A stretch of 62,500 bases of DNA from Paenibacillus polymyxa M1 (GCF_000237325.1 NC_017542.1:5135001-5197500), one strand, 5' to 3'. Numbered from the stretch's first letter, positions 28,884 to 40,810 are shown. The notes: a model not told the origin generated them from the letters alone. Made by a program: numbers and translations.

Positions 28884-31800
28884 CTACTCAGCTGAAATGG
28901 GTTCGAGCTCCTCAGATGAGGATTGCCCCTCTTCAGGCTGGGCAAATTTCACGCTACGGTAACGGTTCATACCTGTTCCCGCAGGGATCAATTTACCGAT
29001 AATTACATTCTCTTTCAATCCAAGCAACTGATCGACTTTTCCTTTGATAGCTGCATCTGTCAGGACACGAGTAGTTTCCTGGAAGGAAGCTGCTGACAAG
29101 AAGGAGTCAGTTTCCAAAGACGCCTTGGTGATACCAAGAAGAACTGGTTTGGCTACCGCTGGTTCTTGGCCGCTGAGAATCGCTATCTTGTTTGCATTTT
29201 CATACTCATGCACATCAACAAATGAACCTGGAAGCAGTGTCGTGTCGCCCGCATCAATGATACGAATTTTACGCAACATTTGACGAATCATAACTTCTAC
29301 GTGCTTGTCGTTGATTTCTACACCCTGATTCCGGTATACACGTTGAACTTCCTGAAGGATATAGTTCTGCACCCCGCGAATACCTTTAATACGCAGCATT
29401 TCTTTAGGGTCAATCGAACCATCCGTCAGTTCGTCCCCGGCTTCCACAGTCATGCCTTCGCTTACGCGCAGACGTGAACCATAAGTGACCGAATAGGTTT
29501 TTGTTTCAGCTTCACCCTGAATGTCGATTTCGCGACGGTCTTTCCCTTCACGAACCTCTTTAACTACACCGTCAATTTCACTGATGGTTGCCTGACCTTT
29601 AGGATTACGCGCTTCAAAAAGCTCCTGGATACGAGGCAAACCTTGGGTGATATCGTCGCCCGCTACACCACCTGTGTGGAACGTACGCATGGTGAGCTGT
29701 GTCCCTGGTTCACCGATGGATTGAGCCGCGATAATACCAACCGCTTCACCAATCTCAACGTGCTTGCCAGTAGCCAGATTACGGCCGTAACATTTTTTGC
29801 AGACGCCATGTTTAGCACGGCAGCTTAGTACGGAACGAATTTGAACTTTATCCACACCAGCTTTAACGATCGCTTCAGCTTTGTTGGAGTCAATCAGTTC
29901 GTTGCGTCTAGCCAAGATTTCACCCGTTTCAGGATGACGTACGGTTTCGAAGCAATAGCGACCTTCCAGACGATCGTACAGGTCCTCAATGACTTCTTTA
30001 CCATCCTGGATGCGACTTACTGTAAAGCCTTTATCCGTTCCGCAGTCATCTTCGCGCACGATAACATCCTGCGCCACATCAACGAGACGACGAGTTAGGT
30101 AACCAGAGTCAGCCGTACGTAAGGCTGTATCCGCCAAACCTTTACGCGCTCCGTGAGTGGAGATAAAGTACTCGAGTACTGTCAGACCTTCACGGAAGTT
30201 CGATTTGATTGGGAGCTCGATAATACGACCAGATGGATTCGCCATCAGTCCACGCATACCGCCAAGCTGGGTAATCTGTGATTTGTTACCACGCGCTTTA
30301 GAGTCAACCATCATCATGATAGAGTTGTAGCGATCCATGGATTTCATCAAAATGTCTGTGATATCGTCTTTAGCCTTAGACCAAATATCAATAATCCGGT
30401 CATAGCGTTCCTCGTTCGTAATCAGACCACGACGGTACTGATTGGTCACGACTTGTGCTTTATCATCAGATGCCTTAAGAATATCCTGTTTCTCTTGAGG
30501 TACAACTACGTCTGCCACAGCAACCGTCACACCTGCACGAGTAGAATACGTAAAGCCAAGCTGTTTGATCTTATCCAAAATCACGGCGGTTTCTGTCGTA
30601 TGGTAAATTTCAAAGCAACGGGCGATGATATTACCAAGGTAATCCTTGCCCACTCCACCAGCTTGCGGAGCGTTCTGGATGGCTTCAGTAAGATTTACAC
30701 CTTTCTCGTAAACAAAGAACTCTTCAGCAGTACCATAGAGCAGGTTGGCACGAGTAGCGTCATTGATATACGGGAAGCTTGCTGGGAAAATCTCATTAAA
30801 GATAATTTTACCCACGGTTGTAATCAACATCGCATCCTGCTGCTTCTCTGTAAAGCTCGTTTTATTCAAAGCTTTAACCGGAATAGCTACACGAGCATGA
30901 AGACCCGCTGTTCCGCGTTGGTAAGCCGAGATAGCCTCATTCGGGTTGCGAAGGATCATGTTACTTCCTTCTTCTTCCTTGTTGTCCATAGTCAAATAGA
31001 ATGAGCCGAGGACCATATCCTGGGAAGGAGTAACAACAGGCTTGCCGTCTTTTGGATTCAAAATGTTGCCGGATGCCAGCATGAGCAAACGAGCTTCCGC
31101 TTGAGCCTCTGCAGACAGCGGAACGTGAACCGCCATTTGGTCACCGTCAAAGTCGGCATTGTATGCCGTACATACGAGCGGATGCAAACGAATCGCACGA
31201 CCTTCAACCAAGATCGGTTCAAACGCTTGAATACCTAGTCTATGCAGCGTAGGGGCACGGTTTAGAAGAACCGGATGCTCCTTGATTACTTCTTCGAGTA
31301 CATCCCACACTTCAGCACTCACACGCTCTACTTTACGCTTCGCGCTCTTAATGTTGTGTGCCAAACCTTTGTTAACAAGCTCTTTCATAACAAAAGGCTT
31401 GAACAGCTCCAGCGCCATTTCTTTCGGCAGACCACATTGGTACATCTTCAAGTACGGGCCTACTACGATAACGGAACGACCGGAATAGTCAACACGTTTC
31501 CCGAGCAAGTTTTGACGGAAACGTCCTTGTTTACCTTTCAGCATGTGGCTGAGGGATTTCAAAGGACGATTACCCGGACCTGTAACAGGACGACCACGAC
31601 GACCATTATCAATCAGAGCGTCAACAGCTTCCTGCAACATCCGTTTTTCATTTTGCACGATAATATCTGGCGCACCCAGATCTAACAAGCGTTTCAGACG
31701 GTTATTACGGTTAATAACCCGACGATACAGGTCATTAAGGTCAGAAGTAGCAAAACGTCCACCGTCCAGCTGTACCATTGGACGAAGCTCAGGGGGAATA

Positions 31801-32498
31801 ACAGGCAGTACGTCCATGATCATCCAGTCCGGTTGGTTACCAGAGTTACGGAATGCCTCAATAACTTCAAGGCGTTTGATCGCACGGTTTCGACGTTGCC
31901 CTTGAGCCGTACGTAGCTCTTCTTTCAAGAATTCCAATTCTTTGTCTATATCTAAATCTTGAAGAAGCTTTTTAACCGCTTCAGCACCCATTCCCGCCTG
32001 GAATCCGTAGCCATATTTCTCACGGTAGCTGCGGTATTCTTTCTCGGACAGGAGTTGCTTTTTCTCCAAAGGCGTATCTCCTGGATCGGTTACAACATAA
32101 GATGCGAAGTAAATGATCTCTTCCAAAGATCTTGGAGACATATCAAGAGCAAGACCCATACGACTCGGAATGCCTTTGAAGTACCAAATGTGCGATACAG
32201 GAGCAGCCAACTCAATGTGGCCCATACGCTCACGGCGAACCTTAGCGCGAGTAACTTCTACTCCACAGCGGTCACAGACAACACCTTTATAGCGTACACG
32301 TTTGTACTTACCACAGTGACATTCCCAATCTTTCGTAGGTCCGAAAATTTTCTCGCAAAATAGTCCTTCTTTTTCCGGTTTAAGCGTACGATAGTTAATC
32401 GTCTCCGGTTTTTTGACTTCTCCGCGGGACCAAGAACGAATCTTTTCGGGGGAAGCAAGCCCGATTTTCATATATTCGAAATTGTTAACGTCCAACAA
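28884..32498 (-). CDS. rpoC: DNA-directed RNA polymerase subunit beta'
   Basis: 1204 residues from TTG at 32498 (GGAGG 8 nt upstream; protein begins [20 protein letters not shown]). The zinc finger is [20 protein letters not shown] near residue 60. The catalytic [12 protein letters not shown] is near residue 450 with all three Asp. A second zinc site ([20 protein letters not shown]) and the trigger-loop region ([16 protein letters not shown]) are present. It ends in an acidic tail. It is downstream of rpoB by 140 bp. Confidence 0.98.
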   Translation of the reverse strand: MLDVNNFEYMKIGLASPEKIRSWSRGEVKKPETINYRTLKPEKEGLFCEKIFGPTKDWECHCGKYKRVRYKGVVCDRCGVEVTRAKVRRERMGHIELAAPVSHIWYFKGIPSRMGLALDMSPRSLEEIIYFASYVVTDPGDTPLEKKQLLSEKEYRSYREKYGYGFQAGMGAEAVKKLLQDLDIDKELEFLKEELRTAQGQRRNRAIKRLEVIEAFRNSGNQPDWMIMDVLPVIPPELRPMVQLDGGRFATSDLNDLYRRVINRNNRLKRLLDLGAPDIIVQNEKRMLQEAVDALIDNGRRGRPVTGPGNRPLKSLSHMLKGKQGRFRQNLLGKRVDYSGRSVIVVGPYLKMYQCGLPKEMALELFKPFVMKELVNKGLAHNIKSAKRKVERVSAEVWDVLEEVIKEHPVLLNRAPTLHRLGIQAFEPILVEGRAIRLHPLVCTAYNADFDGDQMAVHVPLSAEAQAEARLLMLASGNILNPKDGKPVVTPSQDMVLGSFYLTMDNKEEEGSNMILRNPNEAISAYQRGTAGLHARVAIPVKALNKTSFTEKQQDAMLITTVGKIIFNEIFPASFPYINDATRANLLYGTAEEFFVYEKGVNLTEAIQNAPQAGGVGKDYLGNIIARCFEIYHTTETAVILDKIKQLGFTYSTRAGVTVAVADVVVPQEKQDILKASDDKAQVVTNQYRRGLITNEERYDRIIDIWSKAKDDITDILMKSMDRYNSIMMMVDSKARGNKSQITQLGGMRGLMANPSGRIIELPIKSNFREGLTVLEYFISTHGARKGLADTALRTADSGYLTRRLVDVAQDVIVREDDCGTDKGFTVSRIQDGKEVIEDLYDRLEGRYCFETVRHPETGEILARRNELIDSNKAEAIVKAGVDKVQIRSVLSCRAKHGVCKKCYGRNLATGKHVEIGEAVGIIAAQSIGEPGTQLTMRTFHTGGVAGDDITQGLPRIQELFEARNPKGQATISEIDGVVKEVREGKDRREIDIQGEAETKTYSVTYGSRLRVSEGMTVEAGDELTDGSIDPKEMLRIKGIRGVQNYILQEVQRVYRNQGVEINDKHVEVMIRQMLRKIRIIDAGDTTLLPGSFVDVHEYENANKIAILSGQEPAVAKPVLLGITKASLETDSFLSAASFQETTRVLTDAAIKGKVDQLLGLKENVIIGKLIPAGTGMNRYRSVKFAQPEEGQSSSEELEPISAE

Positions 32499-32638
32499 GG
32501 AGCAACCCTCCTTAACCAAATCCTGAGTTTTTAGGTTTGATACCGCCCGGCAGCACCGGGCGGTATCAAGAAGCCTGATCCATCCAAAAATGGATCAAAG
32601 CATATAACAAAGCTGATATGAGTCAGTCAGCAGTCACA

Positions 32639-35600
32639 CTACTCTACGCCAACCTCAGAGCCTTCCAGATTCAAACTCAGCTTATCGCCAGTTGTGTCAT
32701 CTTCATCATCAAGCTCTCTCATTTCGATCTCTTGTTCGTCTTCAGACAGAATCTTCACGTCCATACCCAAGCTTTGCAGCTCTTTGATCAAGACCTTGAA
32801 TGATTCAGGAACACCTGGTTCAGGGACATTTTCACCTTTGACGATGGATTCGTAAGTTTTAACACGTCCAACCACATCATCGGATTTCACAGTCAAAATT
32901 TCCTGAAGCGTGTACGCTGCACCGTAAGCTTCCAGTGCCCATACTTCCATCTCCCCGAAGCGCTGACCACCGAATTGAGCTTTACCACCCAATGGCTGTT
33001 GCGTAACGAGAGAGTAAGGACCTGTAGAACGGGCATGGATTTTATCGTCTACCATGTGCGCCAGTTTGATCATGTGCATGACACCGACAGTAACTTCACG
33101 TTCAAAACGATCACCTGTACGTCCATCATACAACACCGTTTTACCATTGCGTTGCATACCCGCTTCTTCCATCGTATCAAATACGTCATACTCCTTGGCA
33201 CCATCGAATACTGGAGTTGCCACATGAATACCAAGACGCATTGCAGCCATACCCAGATGCACTTCAAGCACCTGTCCGATGTTCATCCGTGAAGGTACGC
33301 CCAGCGGGTTCAGTACGACTTGCACTGGGGTGCCATCCGGCAAGAATGGCATATCTTCTTCAGGCAGAATACGGGCAACGACACCCTTGTTACCGTGACG
33401 TCCGGCCATTTTATCGCCTTCGGAAATTTTACGTTTTTGAGCAATGTATACGCGTACCAGCTGGTTTACACCCGGTGGCAGCTCATCGCCATTTTCACGT
33501 GTAAATACTTTAACATCTACAACGATCCCGTCAGTTCCGTGAGGAACTCTCAAGGAAGTATCGCGAACCTCGCGCGCCTTCTCACCGAAGATTGCATGCA
33601 AGAGACGTTCTTCAGCTGTCAGCTCAGTCACACCCTTAGGTGTTACTTTACCAACAAGAATGTCACCTGCGGCAATTTCCGCACCGATGCGAATGATGCC
33701 GCGCTCATCTAGATTACGAAGCGCTTCTTCACCAACATTCGGAATATCACGAGTGATTTCTTCTGGTCCAAGCTTCGTATCACGAGCTTCAGATTCGTAT
33801 TCCTCGATATGGATCGAGGTATATACATCCTCTTTAACCAGCTTCTCGCTCAGCAAGATCGCATCCTCGTAGTTATAACCTTCCCAAGTCATGAACGCTA
33901 CGACAACGTTACGTCCCAGTGCCAACTCACCCATCTCGGTGGAAGGACCATCGGCAAGAATATCGCCAACCTTGACAATATCGCCTCTGTTCACAATCGG
34001 ACGCTGATTAATGCATGTTCCTTGGTTAGAACGCATAAATTTGTGTAATTTATACTTAACAATATCGCCTTTTACTTCAGTACCGTCTACCGTTTCAATA
34101 CGACGCAGCCAAATTTCGTTAGCCGAAGAACGTTCAATTACCCCGTTGTACTTGGAGACAACGCAAACACCAGAATCTTTTGCAGACTTATGTTCCATCC
34201 CTGTTCCTACCAAAGGCGCTTTCGGAATCAGCAGTGGCACAGCCTGCCGCTGCATGTTGGAACCCATCAGTGCGCGGTTCGAGTCATCATTCTCCAGGAA
34301 CGGAATCAGTGCAGTTGCGACCGATACGACCTGTTTAGGCGATACGTCCATGTAATCAACACGGCTACTTGCCATTGGAATAATGTTATCAGACTGCTTG
34401 TTATAGCGGACAATAACGATTTCATCCTTAAAGGTGTTTTCTTCTGTTAGTTCCGCATTTGCCTGAGCAACGATGTAGTTATCTTCCTCATCAGCAGTCA
34501 GGTAATCAATCTGGTCTGTAACTTTTCCGGTTTTCGGATCTACCCAACGATAAGGAGCTTCGATAAATCCATACTCATTAATACGTGCGAAAGTGGACAA
34601 AGAGTTGATCAAACCAATGTTCGGTCCCTCTGGTGTCTCAATAGGACACATACGGCCGTAGTGACTTGGATGGACGTCACGTACTTCCATGCCCGCGCGT
34701 TCGCGCGTCAAACCGCCGGGTCCGAGTGCAGACAGACGACGTTTGTGCGTTAATTCAGCAAGCGGGTTTGTCTGATCCATAAACTGAGACAGCTGGGAGC
34801 TACCAAAGAACTCTTTAATCGACGCAATGACCGGACGTATGTTAATCAGCGCCTGTGGCGTGATTACATTAGCATCCTGAATCGACATTCTTTCGCGCAC
34901 CACGCGTTCCATACGGGACAAACCGATCCGGAACTGATTTTGAAGCAACTCACCTACAGAACGCAAACGACGGTTACCCAAATGGTCAATGTCGTCCGTA
35001 CTTCCGATTCCGTGAAGCAAGTTAATAAAATAACTGATGGAGGAAATAATATCGGCAGGCGTAATGTTCTTAACCGATTTATCGATATTCCCATTGGCAA
35101 TCAGTTTTACCACTTTACCGTCTTCAATTGGCGAGAATACATCAATCGTTTGAAGCGGAATATCGTTGCTTTCTAAAACACCACTAGCAACATGATACGT
35201 ACGGTGTCCAACCGACTCTTCCAGTTGAGCCAAAATCTCGTCCAACAGGCGGCGGTCTACCATTTGCCCTGCTTCAGCAATGATTTCACCAGTTGTCGTA
35301 TCAATCAGGGTCTCAGCAAGCCGTTGGTTGAACAGACGGTTTTTGATGTGAAGCTTTTTATTGATTTTGTAACGGCCTACGTTGGCCAGATCATAACGTT
35401 TTGGATCAAAGAAACGTGCAACAAGCAAGCTCTTTGCGTTATCCAATGTAGGCGGCTCACCCGGACGAAGACGCTCATAAATTTCGATCAGCGCTTTCTC
35501 CGTGGAATCCGTGTTGTCTTTATCAAGTGTGTTGCGGATATATTCGTCATTGCCGAGCAAATCCAGAATCTCAGCATCAGTGCCAAAGCCAAGCGCACGC

Positions 35601-36184
35601 AGCAACACCGTAACCGGAATTTTACGGGTACGGTCAATCCGGACATAGATAATATCCTTCGCATCCATCTCCAGTTCGAGCCAAGCCCCCCGGTTAGGAA
35701 TTACCGTTGCGGTGTATGTTGTTTTCGCATTCTTGTCGACTTTTGTGCTGAAATAGACGCTGGGAGAGCGAACCAACTGGCTGACAATAACCCGTTCCGC
35801 ACCGTTAATAATAAACGTACCCGTTTCAGTCATCAGCGGGAAGTCTCCCATGAATACTTCCTGCTCTTTCACTTCCCCGGTTTCTTTATTAATAAGCCGG
35901 ACTTTTACCCGAAGCGGTGCTGCATACGTAACGTCGCGTTCCTTTGCGTCGTCAACGGTATATTTGGGTTCTCCGAGAGAGTAATCGATAAACTCCAGAA
36001 TCAGATTTCCTGTGAAATCTTGAATTGGAGAAATATCCCGAAACATTTCCCGTAATCCTTCCTCCAAAAACCAATCATAGGATTTTTGTTGGATCTCAAT
36101 CAGGTTGGGAACCTCGAGTACCTCATTAATACGTGCATAACTGCGCCGAGTGCGTCGACCATATTGAACAAGATGTCCTGCCAA
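32639..36184 (-). CDS. rpoB: DNA-directed RNA polymerase subunit beta
   Basis: 1181 residues from TTG at 36184 (begins [20 protein letters not shown]). The upstream in-frame ATG at 36202 overlaps the GGGGTG site, so TTG is preferred, as in Bacillus. The rifampicin region reads [20 protein letters not shown] and [12 protein letters not shown], all wild-type residues. Catalytic-centre segments are [29 protein letters not shown] and [14 protein letters not shown]. The C-terminus is acidic ([12 protein letters not shown]). Confidence 0.98.
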   Translation of the reverse strand: MAGHLVQYGRRTRRSYARINEVLEVPNLIEIQQKSYDWFLEEGLREMFRDISPIQDFTGNLILEFIDYSLGEPKYTVDDAKERDVTYAAPLRVKVRLINKETGEVKEQEVFMGDFPLMTETGTFIINGAERVIVSQLVRSPSVYFSTKVDKNAKTTYTATVIPNRGAWLELEMDAKDIIYVRIDRTRKIPVTVLLRALGFGTDAEILDLLGNDEYIRNTLDKDNTDSTEKALIEIYERLRPGEPPTLDNAKSLLVARFFDPKRYDLANVGRYKINKKLHIKNRLFNQRLAETLIDTTTGEIIAEAGQMVDRRLLDEILAQLEESVGHRTYHVASGVLESNDIPLQTIDVFSPIEDGKVVKLIANGNIDKSVKNITPADIISSISYFINLLHGIGSTDDIDHLGNRRLRSVGELLQNQFRIGLSRMERVVRERMSIQDANVITPQALINIRPVIASIKEFFGSSQLSQFMDQTNPLAELTHKRRLSALGPGGLTRERAGMEVRDVHPSHYGRMCPIETPEGPNIGLINSLSTFARINEYGFIEAPYRWVDPKTGKVTDQIDYLTADEEDNYIVAQANAELTEENTFKDEIVIVRYNKQSDNIIPMASSRVDYMDVSPKQVVSVATALIPFLENDDSNRALMGSNMQRQAVPLLIPKAPLVGTGMEHKSAKDSGVCVVSKYNGVIERSSANEIWLRRIETVDGTEVKGDIVKYKLHKFMRSNQGTCINQRPIVNRGDIVKVGDILADGPSTEMGELALGRNVVVAFMTWEGYNYEDAILLSEKLVKEDVYTSIHIEEYESEARDTKLGPEEITRDIPNVGEEALRNLDERGIIRIGAEIAAGDILVGKVTPKGVTELTAEERLLHAIFGEKAREVRDTSLRVPHGTDGIVVDVKVFTRENGDELPPGVNQLVRVYIAQKRKISEGDKMAGRHGNKGVVARILPEEDMPFLPDGTPVQVVLNPLGVPSRMNIGQVLEVHLGMAAMRLGIHVATPVFDGAKEYDVFDTMEEAGMQRNGKTVLYDGRTGDRFEREVTVGVMHMIKLAHMVDDKIHARSTGPYSLVTQQPLGGKAQFGGQRFGEMEVWALEAYGAAYTLQEILTVKSDDVVGRVKTYESIVKGENVPEPGVPESFKVLIKELQSLGMDVKILSEDEQEIEMRELDDEDDTTGDKLSLNLEGSEVGVE

Positions 36185-36301
36185 CTTAAACTCACCCCTC
36201 ATGTCTACTCACTTTAAAAATACATTGCGAACCTCTGTTTGTGACCTTATAATAAGACACATACAGAAGATTCGATCTTACAAATACAGAAAAGCCCTTA
36301 C

Positions 36302-36315
36302 TCGAATGCATTCGA
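36302..36315. repeat. 14-bp palindrome in the rpoB leader
   Basis: TCGAATGCATTCGA is perfectly self-complementary. It lies 118 bp before the rpoB start, directly after a run of six T on the minus strand. It could be a protein-binding site or a short hairpin in the long rpoB leader. Confidence 0.4.
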
Positions 36316-36493
36316 AAAAAGAGCGACGTATCTGCGGAATCCTCTTGCCGGAAGATCTTCATCACTTGTAGATTTGCCCAAAATGGTTATATTATACGTA
36401 ATAGGTATAAATACTATACCCTGCTACGCATAAATCTATTGACATTTCAACAAACTAAAGCCATGGAGGGCATCCTAATACTGACATTTTATA

Positions 36494-36522
36494 ATGATAT
36501 CACAGACCAGGATTCAAGTCAA
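36494..36522 (-). promoter_or_regulatory. Sigma-A type promoter of rpoB-rpoC
   Basis: Minus strand TTGACT (36522-36517), 17-bp spacer, TATCAT (36499-36494). It lies just behind the rsmC-like gene and gives a leader of about 300 nt to rpoB. The rest of this 340-bp gap holds no gene. Confidence 0.55.
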
Positions 36523-36527
36523 TGGTC

Positions 36528-37142
36528 CTATTGCATTTTTCTAAAAGTTTTTTCTGCCTTCAGAATCCGATAACCTTTATCCTTCGTAACTTCCTCCACA
36601 TAACCGAAAAGGCTCTCTATTTTAGCGCTCGCCGAAGGAGCACCCTGTTTTTTCTGGATGACGACCCACAAAGCTCCACCCTCGTTTAAATGCTCATATG
36701 CAAGTTCAAAAATGGTGTGCACCGTTTCCTTCCCTGCACGTATAGGAGGATTCGTCAAGATCACGTCAAAACGTTCGTGTTGCACTTCTGCAAACAAATC
36801 ACTTTGCTTAATGGTGACATTTTTAATCCCATTACGCTCCGCATTCTCTATCGCTAATTGAACGGCTCGCTCGTTAATATCAACCATTGTAACGTGTCCG
36901 TCTGGGACAAGCGTTGCCGCCGTCAAACCAATCGGTCCGTAACCACATCCTACATCCAATACCGAGGCATTTGTAGGAAGTTGCATAGCTTCGATCAGCA
37001 CTCGACTCCCATAATCAATTCCTTGCTTTGAAAAAACGCCTGAATCGCTGGCAAATCGATAGGAACGTCCACGTAGCACTGTTTCTAAACTTCGTCGTTC
37101 ATGCGCCGTCTCTGGCCGTTTGGAGTAATAATGATCAGCCAT
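36528..37142 (-). CDS. Class I SAM-dependent methyltransferase (RsmC/YbxB family)
   Basis: 204 residues. SAM-binding motif I is VLDVGCGYGPIGL, then the acidic MVDINERAV. The NPPIRAGKE motif (about residue 130) is typical of N2-guanine rRNA methyltransferases of the RsmC/RlmG type. It corresponds to Bacillus ybxB between rplL and rpoB. The likely substrate is 16S or 23S rRNA guanine; which one is not shown by the sequence. Confidence 0.85.
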   Translation of the reverse strand: MADHYYSKRPETAHERRSLETVLRGRSYRFASDSGVFSKQGIDYGSRVLIEAMQLPTNASVLDVGCGYGPIGLTAATLVPDGHVTMVDINERAVQLAIENAERNGIKNVTIKQSDLFAEVQHERFDVILTNPPIRAGKETVHTIFELAYEHLNEGGALWVVIQKKQGAPSASAKIESLFGYVEEVTKDKGYRILKAEKTFRKMQ

Positions 37143-37234
37143 TCACGCCCACCTCTTTCGGTTGTACGGTCGTACTAACATCATAGCCTTTAGAATAATA
37201 TCTCAGACCTGTTTATAATACCGTTTTACAGCAA

Positions 37235-37268
37235 CAAACCCCTTGAAGATCACCTCAAGGGGTTTGTT
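37235..37268 (-). terminator. Terminator-like hairpin after rplL
   Basis: A 12-bp stem CAAACCCCTTGA / TCAAGGGGTTTG with an 8-nt loop lies 30 nt after the rplL stop. The T-rich part is within the stem, so it may be leaky and let some transcripts reach the rsmC-like gene and rpoB. Confidence 0.65.
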
Positions 37269-37298
37269 TTAATTCATTGTCTGCTAGAGAGCAGTCAA

Positions 37299-37664
37299 TT
37301 ATTTTACTTCTACAGAAGCGCCTGCTTCTTCCAATTTTGCTTTAACGGATTCAGCTTCTTCTTTTGCAACTTTTTCTTTCAGTGGTTTTGGAGCGTTGTC
37401 AACCAGTTCTTTTGCTTCTTTCAGGCCAAGACCTGTGATTTCGCGAACTGCTTTGATAACGTTGATTTTGGAAGCGCCAGCGCTTGTCAAGATTACGTCG
37501 AACTCGGATTGCTCAGCTTCTGCTGCGCCACCTGCTGCGCCACCTGCTACAGCTACTGGAGCTGCTGCAGTTACGCCGAATTCTTCTTCGATTGCTTTCA
37601 CGAGATCGTTCAGTTCCAATACGGACATACCTTTAATTGCTTCCAAGATTTGCTCTTTACTCAT
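37299..37664 (-). CDS. rplL: 50S ribosomal protein L7/L12
   Basis: 121 residues. The N-terminal dimerisation part ([24 protein letters not shown]) is followed by an Ala/Gly hinge ([20 protein letters not shown]). The C-domain is [20 protein letters not shown] and [20 protein letters not shown]. It forms the stalk that recruits translational GTPases. Confidence 0.98.
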   Translation of the reverse strand: MSKEQILEAIKGMSVLELNDLVKAIEEEFGVTAAAPVAVAGGAAGGAAEAEQSEFDVILTSAGASKINVIKAVREITGLGLKEAKELVDNAPKPLKEKVAKEEAESVKAKLEEAGASVEVK

Positions 37665-37732
37665 GGTTGAACCTCCATTTAAATTCGTATTTTTTTGTTC
37701 TTAACTGCTATACAGCAGGTTTAAATCCCAGC

Positions 37733-38236
37733 TTATGCACTTTGCTCTTCTTTATCTGCAACAGCTTTAACTGCAAGCGCGAAGTTGCGCATAGGAGCTT
37801 GAAGCACGCTGAGGAGCATGGAAAGGAGACCTTCGCGGGATGGCAGTTCTGCCAGTGCTTTGATTTCCTCAACACCGATCACACGACCTTCTACAACTGC
37901 ACCTTTCAGTTCCAATGCAGTGTTTTTCTTAGCGAAATCGTTCAAGATTTTAGCTGCAGACACTGCATCATCTTTGCCGAACGCGATTGCAGTAGGACCT
38001 GTCAATACTGCGTCCAGTTCAGTCAATTCTGCTGCCGCAGTTGCACGGCGGAGCAGTGTGTTTTTCAGCACTTGAAATTCGATTCCGGCTTCGCGAAGCT
38101 GCTTACGCAGCTCAGTTACTTGGGCAACATTCAGACCGCGATAGTCTGCAACTACAGTTGTTACGCTCTCGCGCAATTTTGCAGCTACAACTTCAACAGC
38201 TTCTTGTTTTGCTTGAATCACCTTTGCATTTGCCAA
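37733..38236 (-). CDS. rplJ: 50S ribosomal protein L10
   Basis: 167 residues from a TTG at 38236 (begins [20 protein letters not shown]), with GGAGG 8 nt upstream. It has [20 protein letters not shown] and [16 protein letters not shown]. It anchors L7/L12 dimers on 23S rRNA. Expression is likely controlled by the L10 leader upstream. Confidence 0.97.
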   Translation of the reverse strand: MANAKVIQAKQEAVEVVAAKLRESVTTVVADYRGLNVAQVTELRKQLREAGIEFQVLKNTLLRRATAAAELTELDAVLTGPTAIAFGKDDAVSAAKILNDFAKKNTALELKGAVVEGRVIGVEEIKALAELPSREGLLSMLLSVLQAPMRNFALAVKAVADKEEQSA

Positions 38237-38318
38237 ACTGTACACCTCCTGATCAATTTATCTACTTTGTTCGAAACACCCATTCTGGTGATCTACCAAA
38301 GTCGTTTTCATGAGCATG

Positions 38319-38490
38319 AAAAAAGCCTCCGTAGAGTACGAAGGCTTGATAAATCTACATGGACGGGACAAGCCCGTCACATGAAACGTTCTATCATAAC
38401 ACCTCGGTAGGAAATTAAGCCCGAAGGCACCTACTGTCTACGGTAAGCATATTCAACTTTAACGGTCAGTCACAATGACTCACAACTTTT
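38319..38490 (-). ncRNA. L10 leader RNA with terminator
   Basis: The rplJ transcript begins near 38487. It carries the conserved block ACCGTAGACAGTAGGTG, CCTTCGGGCTTAATTTCC and TACCGAGGTGTTATGA, matching the known Firmicute L10 leader. It is followed by a terminator stem AAGCCTTCGTACTCTACGGAGGCTT with TTTTT (38347-38319), then 80 nt to rplJ. L10(L12)4 binding presumably controls whether this terminator forms. Confidence 0.85.
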
Positions 38491-38492
38491 AC

Positions 38493-38521
38493 AGAATAAC
38501 AAATTCAATTGAACCTGTCAA
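38493..38521 (-). promoter_or_regulatory. Sigma-A promoter of rplJ-rplL
   Basis: Minus strand perfect TTGACA (38521-38516), 17-bp spacer, TATTCT (38498-38493), directly after the rplA stop. It feeds the L10 leader. Confidence 0.75.
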
Positions 38522-38529
38522 TAAAAATA

Positions 38530-39222
38530 TTATCTGTAAACAGATGCGTTCACACGTGCACTTGGTCCCATAGTCGAAGAAATAGCGATGTTTTTCAGGT
38601 ATACACCTTTAGCAGCCGCTGGCTTCGCACGGTTCAAGGCTTCAATCAAGGCTTTAAGGTTTTCGTTCAGTTGTTCAGCACTGAAAGAAGCTTTGCCGAT
38701 TGGTGCGTGAATTTGACCTGCTTTGTCGAGACGGTATTCGATTTTACCGGCTTTAATTTCTTGAACAGCCTTGGCAACATCGAAAGTAACTGTGCCTGCT
38801 TTAGGGTTAGGCATCAAACCTTTACCACCGAGCAAACGACCCAGTTTACCAACCTCACTCATCATATCAGGTGTCGCAACGCAGACGTCGAATTCGAACC
38901 AGCCTTGTTGGATTTTGTTGATCATATCTTGATCGCCAACAAAATCAGCGCCAGCCGCTTCCGCTTCTTTCACTTTGTCACCTTTTGCAAATACCAGAAC
39001 ACGTTGTGTTTTACCCGTACCATGTGGCAGGACAACAACACCACGAACAGCCTGGTCTTGTTTACGGGAATCTACGCCCAGACGAACTGCAGCTTCAACG
39101 GTTTCGTCGAATTTAGCAGTTGCAGCCTTTTTCACCAATTCAACGGCTTCCAAAGGCTCATAAGTTGCTTCGCTGTCAATCAGCTTAGCAGCTTCCAGGT
39201 ACTTCTTACCATGTTTAGCCAT
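38530..39222 (-). CDS. rplA: 50S ribosomal protein L1
   Basis: 230 residues from the ATG at 39222 ([16 protein letters not shown]). Signatures are [20 protein letters not shown] and [20 protein letters not shown]1 forms the mobile stalk that guides deacylated tRNA out. In other bacteria it represses its own operon by binding mRNA. A bulged hairpin sits in the gap before it. Confidence 0.97.
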   Translation of the reverse strand: MAKHGKKYLEAAKLIDSEATYEPLEAVELVKKAATAKFDETVEAAVRLGVDSRKQDQAVRGVVVLPHGTGKTQRVLVFAKGDKVKEAEAAGADFVGDQDMINKIQQGWFEFDVCVATPDMMSEVGKLGRLLGGKGLMPNPKAGTVTFDVAKAVQEIKAGKIEYRLDKAGQIHAPIGKASFSAEQLNENLKALIEALNRAKPAAAKGVYLKNIAISSTMGPSARVNASVYR

Positions 39223-39270
39223 TATCTTTTCCTCCTTATGTGGTATTAGCGGATATTCCTCCCACACTTA

Positions 39271-39290
39271 CCGGACAGTCAAACTGCCGG
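39271..39290 (-). other. Hairpin between rplK and rplA
   Basis: Minus strand CCGGCAGT-ttg-ACTGTCCGG forms an 8-bp stem with one bulged base, without a T-run after it. The place suggests a regulatory or processing site in the L11-L1 message. Confidence 0.4.
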
Positions 39291-39309
39291 CACACGTAGA
39301 TTAATAAAA

Positions 39310-39735
39310 TTAATCTACGATGGTGATACCCATGCTGCGAGCAGTACCTTCAACCATACGCATTGCCGATTCTACGGAAGCTGCGTTAAGGTCAGGCATT
39401 TTTTGCTCTGCAATTTGACGAACAGCAGCGCGATTTACAGTTGCAACTTTCGTTTTATTCGGTTCACCGGAACCTTTTTCGATTTTAGCAGCAACTTTCA
39501 ACAGAACAGCAGCCGGTGGAGTTTTGGTGATGAACGTAAAAGAACGATCCTCAAATACCGAAATTTCAACCGGAATAATCAGGCCTGCTTGATCAGCAGT
39601 ACGAGCATTGAACTCTTTACAGAATGCCATAATGTTGACACCTGCTTGACCCAAAGCTGGACCTACTGGAGGCGCTGGATTAGCTTTCCCTGCAGGAATC
39701 TGCAGTTTTACCATTTTAATTACCTTTTTTGCCAT
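39310..39735 (-). CDS. rplK: 50S ribosomal protein L11
   Basis: 141 residues from the ATG at 39735; GGAGGTG lies 6 nt upstream. It has [40 protein letters not shown] and ends in [13 protein letters not shown]. It forms the thiostrepton-binding GTPase-associated centre with 23S rRNA. Confidence 0.97.
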   Translation of the reverse strand: MAKKVIKMVKLQIPAGKANPAPPVGPALGQAGVNIMAFCKEFNARTADQAGLIIPVEISVFEDRSFTFITKTPPAAVLLKVAAKIEKGSGEPNKTKVATVNRAAVRQIAEQKMPDLNAASVESAMRMVEGTARSMGITIVD

Positions 39736-39808
39736 GGATGACACCTCCTTGACTCAATAGTGGTAGACGGACCTATTGATCCTCCCACAAGAAACCTGTA
39801 AGAAAAAT

Positions 39809-40342
39809 CTATATTTTCTCCACTTGAGTATAATCCAACTCAAGCGGGGTTTCCCGTCCAAACATGTTGACGTGAACCTTAAGCTTGCTCTTCTCAACCA
39901 AAATTTCTTCCACGGAGCCCACAAAATTCGCAAAAGGACCAACTTTAATTCGCACGGATTCCTTAACATCGAATTCAATCTTCGGTTTCGGCTCTACCAT
40001 GCCCATATGCTTCAGAATCTGTTCAACTTCTTCCGGAAGCAATGGCGTCGGTTTGGAACCCGAGCCTGTCGACCCTACAAATCCCGTAACACCTGGTGTG
40101 TTGCGTACAACATACCAAGAATCATCGGTTTGGACCATTTCGACCAAGACATAACCAGGGTAGACTTTACGCATAACGGTTTTTTTCTTACCGTCCTTGG
40201 TTACCAGTTCTTCTTCCATAGGAACAAGAACACGGAATATCTTGTCTTCCATGCCCATGGACTCAACGCGTTTTTCCAAATTGGCTTTGACTTTGTTCTC
40301 ATACCCTGAATAGGTATGAACGACGTACCATCTTTTTTCCAT
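39809..40342 (-). CDS. nusG: Transcription termination/antitermination factor NusG
   Basis: 177 residues. The NGN domain has RWYVVHTYSGYENKVKANLE and RKVYPGYVLVEM. The KOW domain is IKVGPFANFVGSVEEILVEK. It binds the polymerase clamp and affects pausing. It lies 22 bp behind secE, as in most bacteria. Confidence 0.97.
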   Translation of the reverse strand: MEKRWYVVHTYSGYENKVKANLEKRVESMGMEDKIFRVLVPMEEELVTKDGKKKTVMRKVYPGYVLVEMVQTDDSWYVVRNTPGVTGFVGSTGSGSKPTPLLPEEVEQILKHMGMVEPKPKIEFDVKESVRIKVGPFANFVGSVEEILVEKSKLKVHVNMFGRETPLELDYTQVEKI

Positions 40343-40364
40343 ATCAAGCCACCTGGAACCCTTC

Positions 40365-40556
40365 CTAGATAATCGCTTCGATCACAGCGGAAATGCCGAT
40401 ATCGAGAACCCAAAAATAAATCGTGACGAACGCAATCGTCCCTATGACAATCAGCGTATAGTTGGTCAGTTCTTTACGATTGGGCCAGCGAACTTTCTTG
40501 AGTTCAGCCCAGCTTTCAGAGAAAAAGGAAAACAGAGACTTGAAACTGCGTTTCAC
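40365..40556 (-). CDS. secE: Protein translocase subunit SecE
   Basis: 63 residues, the short single-spanning Gram-positive type. An amphipathic helix with SWAELKKVRWPNRKELTNYT precedes one membrane segment (LIVIGTIAFVTIYFWVLDIG). It clamps SecY. Confidence 0.95.
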   Translation of the reverse strand: MKRSFKSLFSFFSESWAELKKVRWPNRKELTNYTLIVIGTIAFVTIYFWVLDIGISAVIEAII

Positions 40557-40576
40557 GCCGACTACACCTCCAAAAA

Positions 40577-40726
40577 CTATCTGGTTTCCCGATGAGAAGT
40601 CTGTTCGTTACAGGACTTACAGAATTTCTTCATCTCCATGCGGTCGGGGTGATTACGCTTGTTTTTCGTCGTTGTGTAATTTCTTTGTTTGCAATTTGTA
40701 CAAGCCAAAGTAATAATTACCCGCAT
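40577..40726 (-). CDS. rpmG: 50S ribosomal protein L33
   Basis: A short gene of 49 codons. It begins [20 protein letters not shown] and contains [19 protein letters not shown]. Two CxxC pairs (residues 9/12 and 36/39) make it the zinc-binding form. GGAGG lies 8 nt before the ATG. Its place before secE-nusG is that of Bacillus rpmGB. Confidence 0.95.
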   Translation of the reverse strand: MRVIITLACTNCKQRNYTTTKNKRNHPDRMEMKKFCKSCNEQTSHRETR

Positions 40727-40810
40727 GATGTGCACCTCCCGAAGACATCCAACACCGGAAGTCTCATAATTGATCCTAAAAAAAACCGCGAATTTAGGCC
40801 TACCTAAAAC

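Noticed and set aside
35192..36055. 287-codon plus-strand frame
   Set aside because: Antisense to the 5' part of rpoB.
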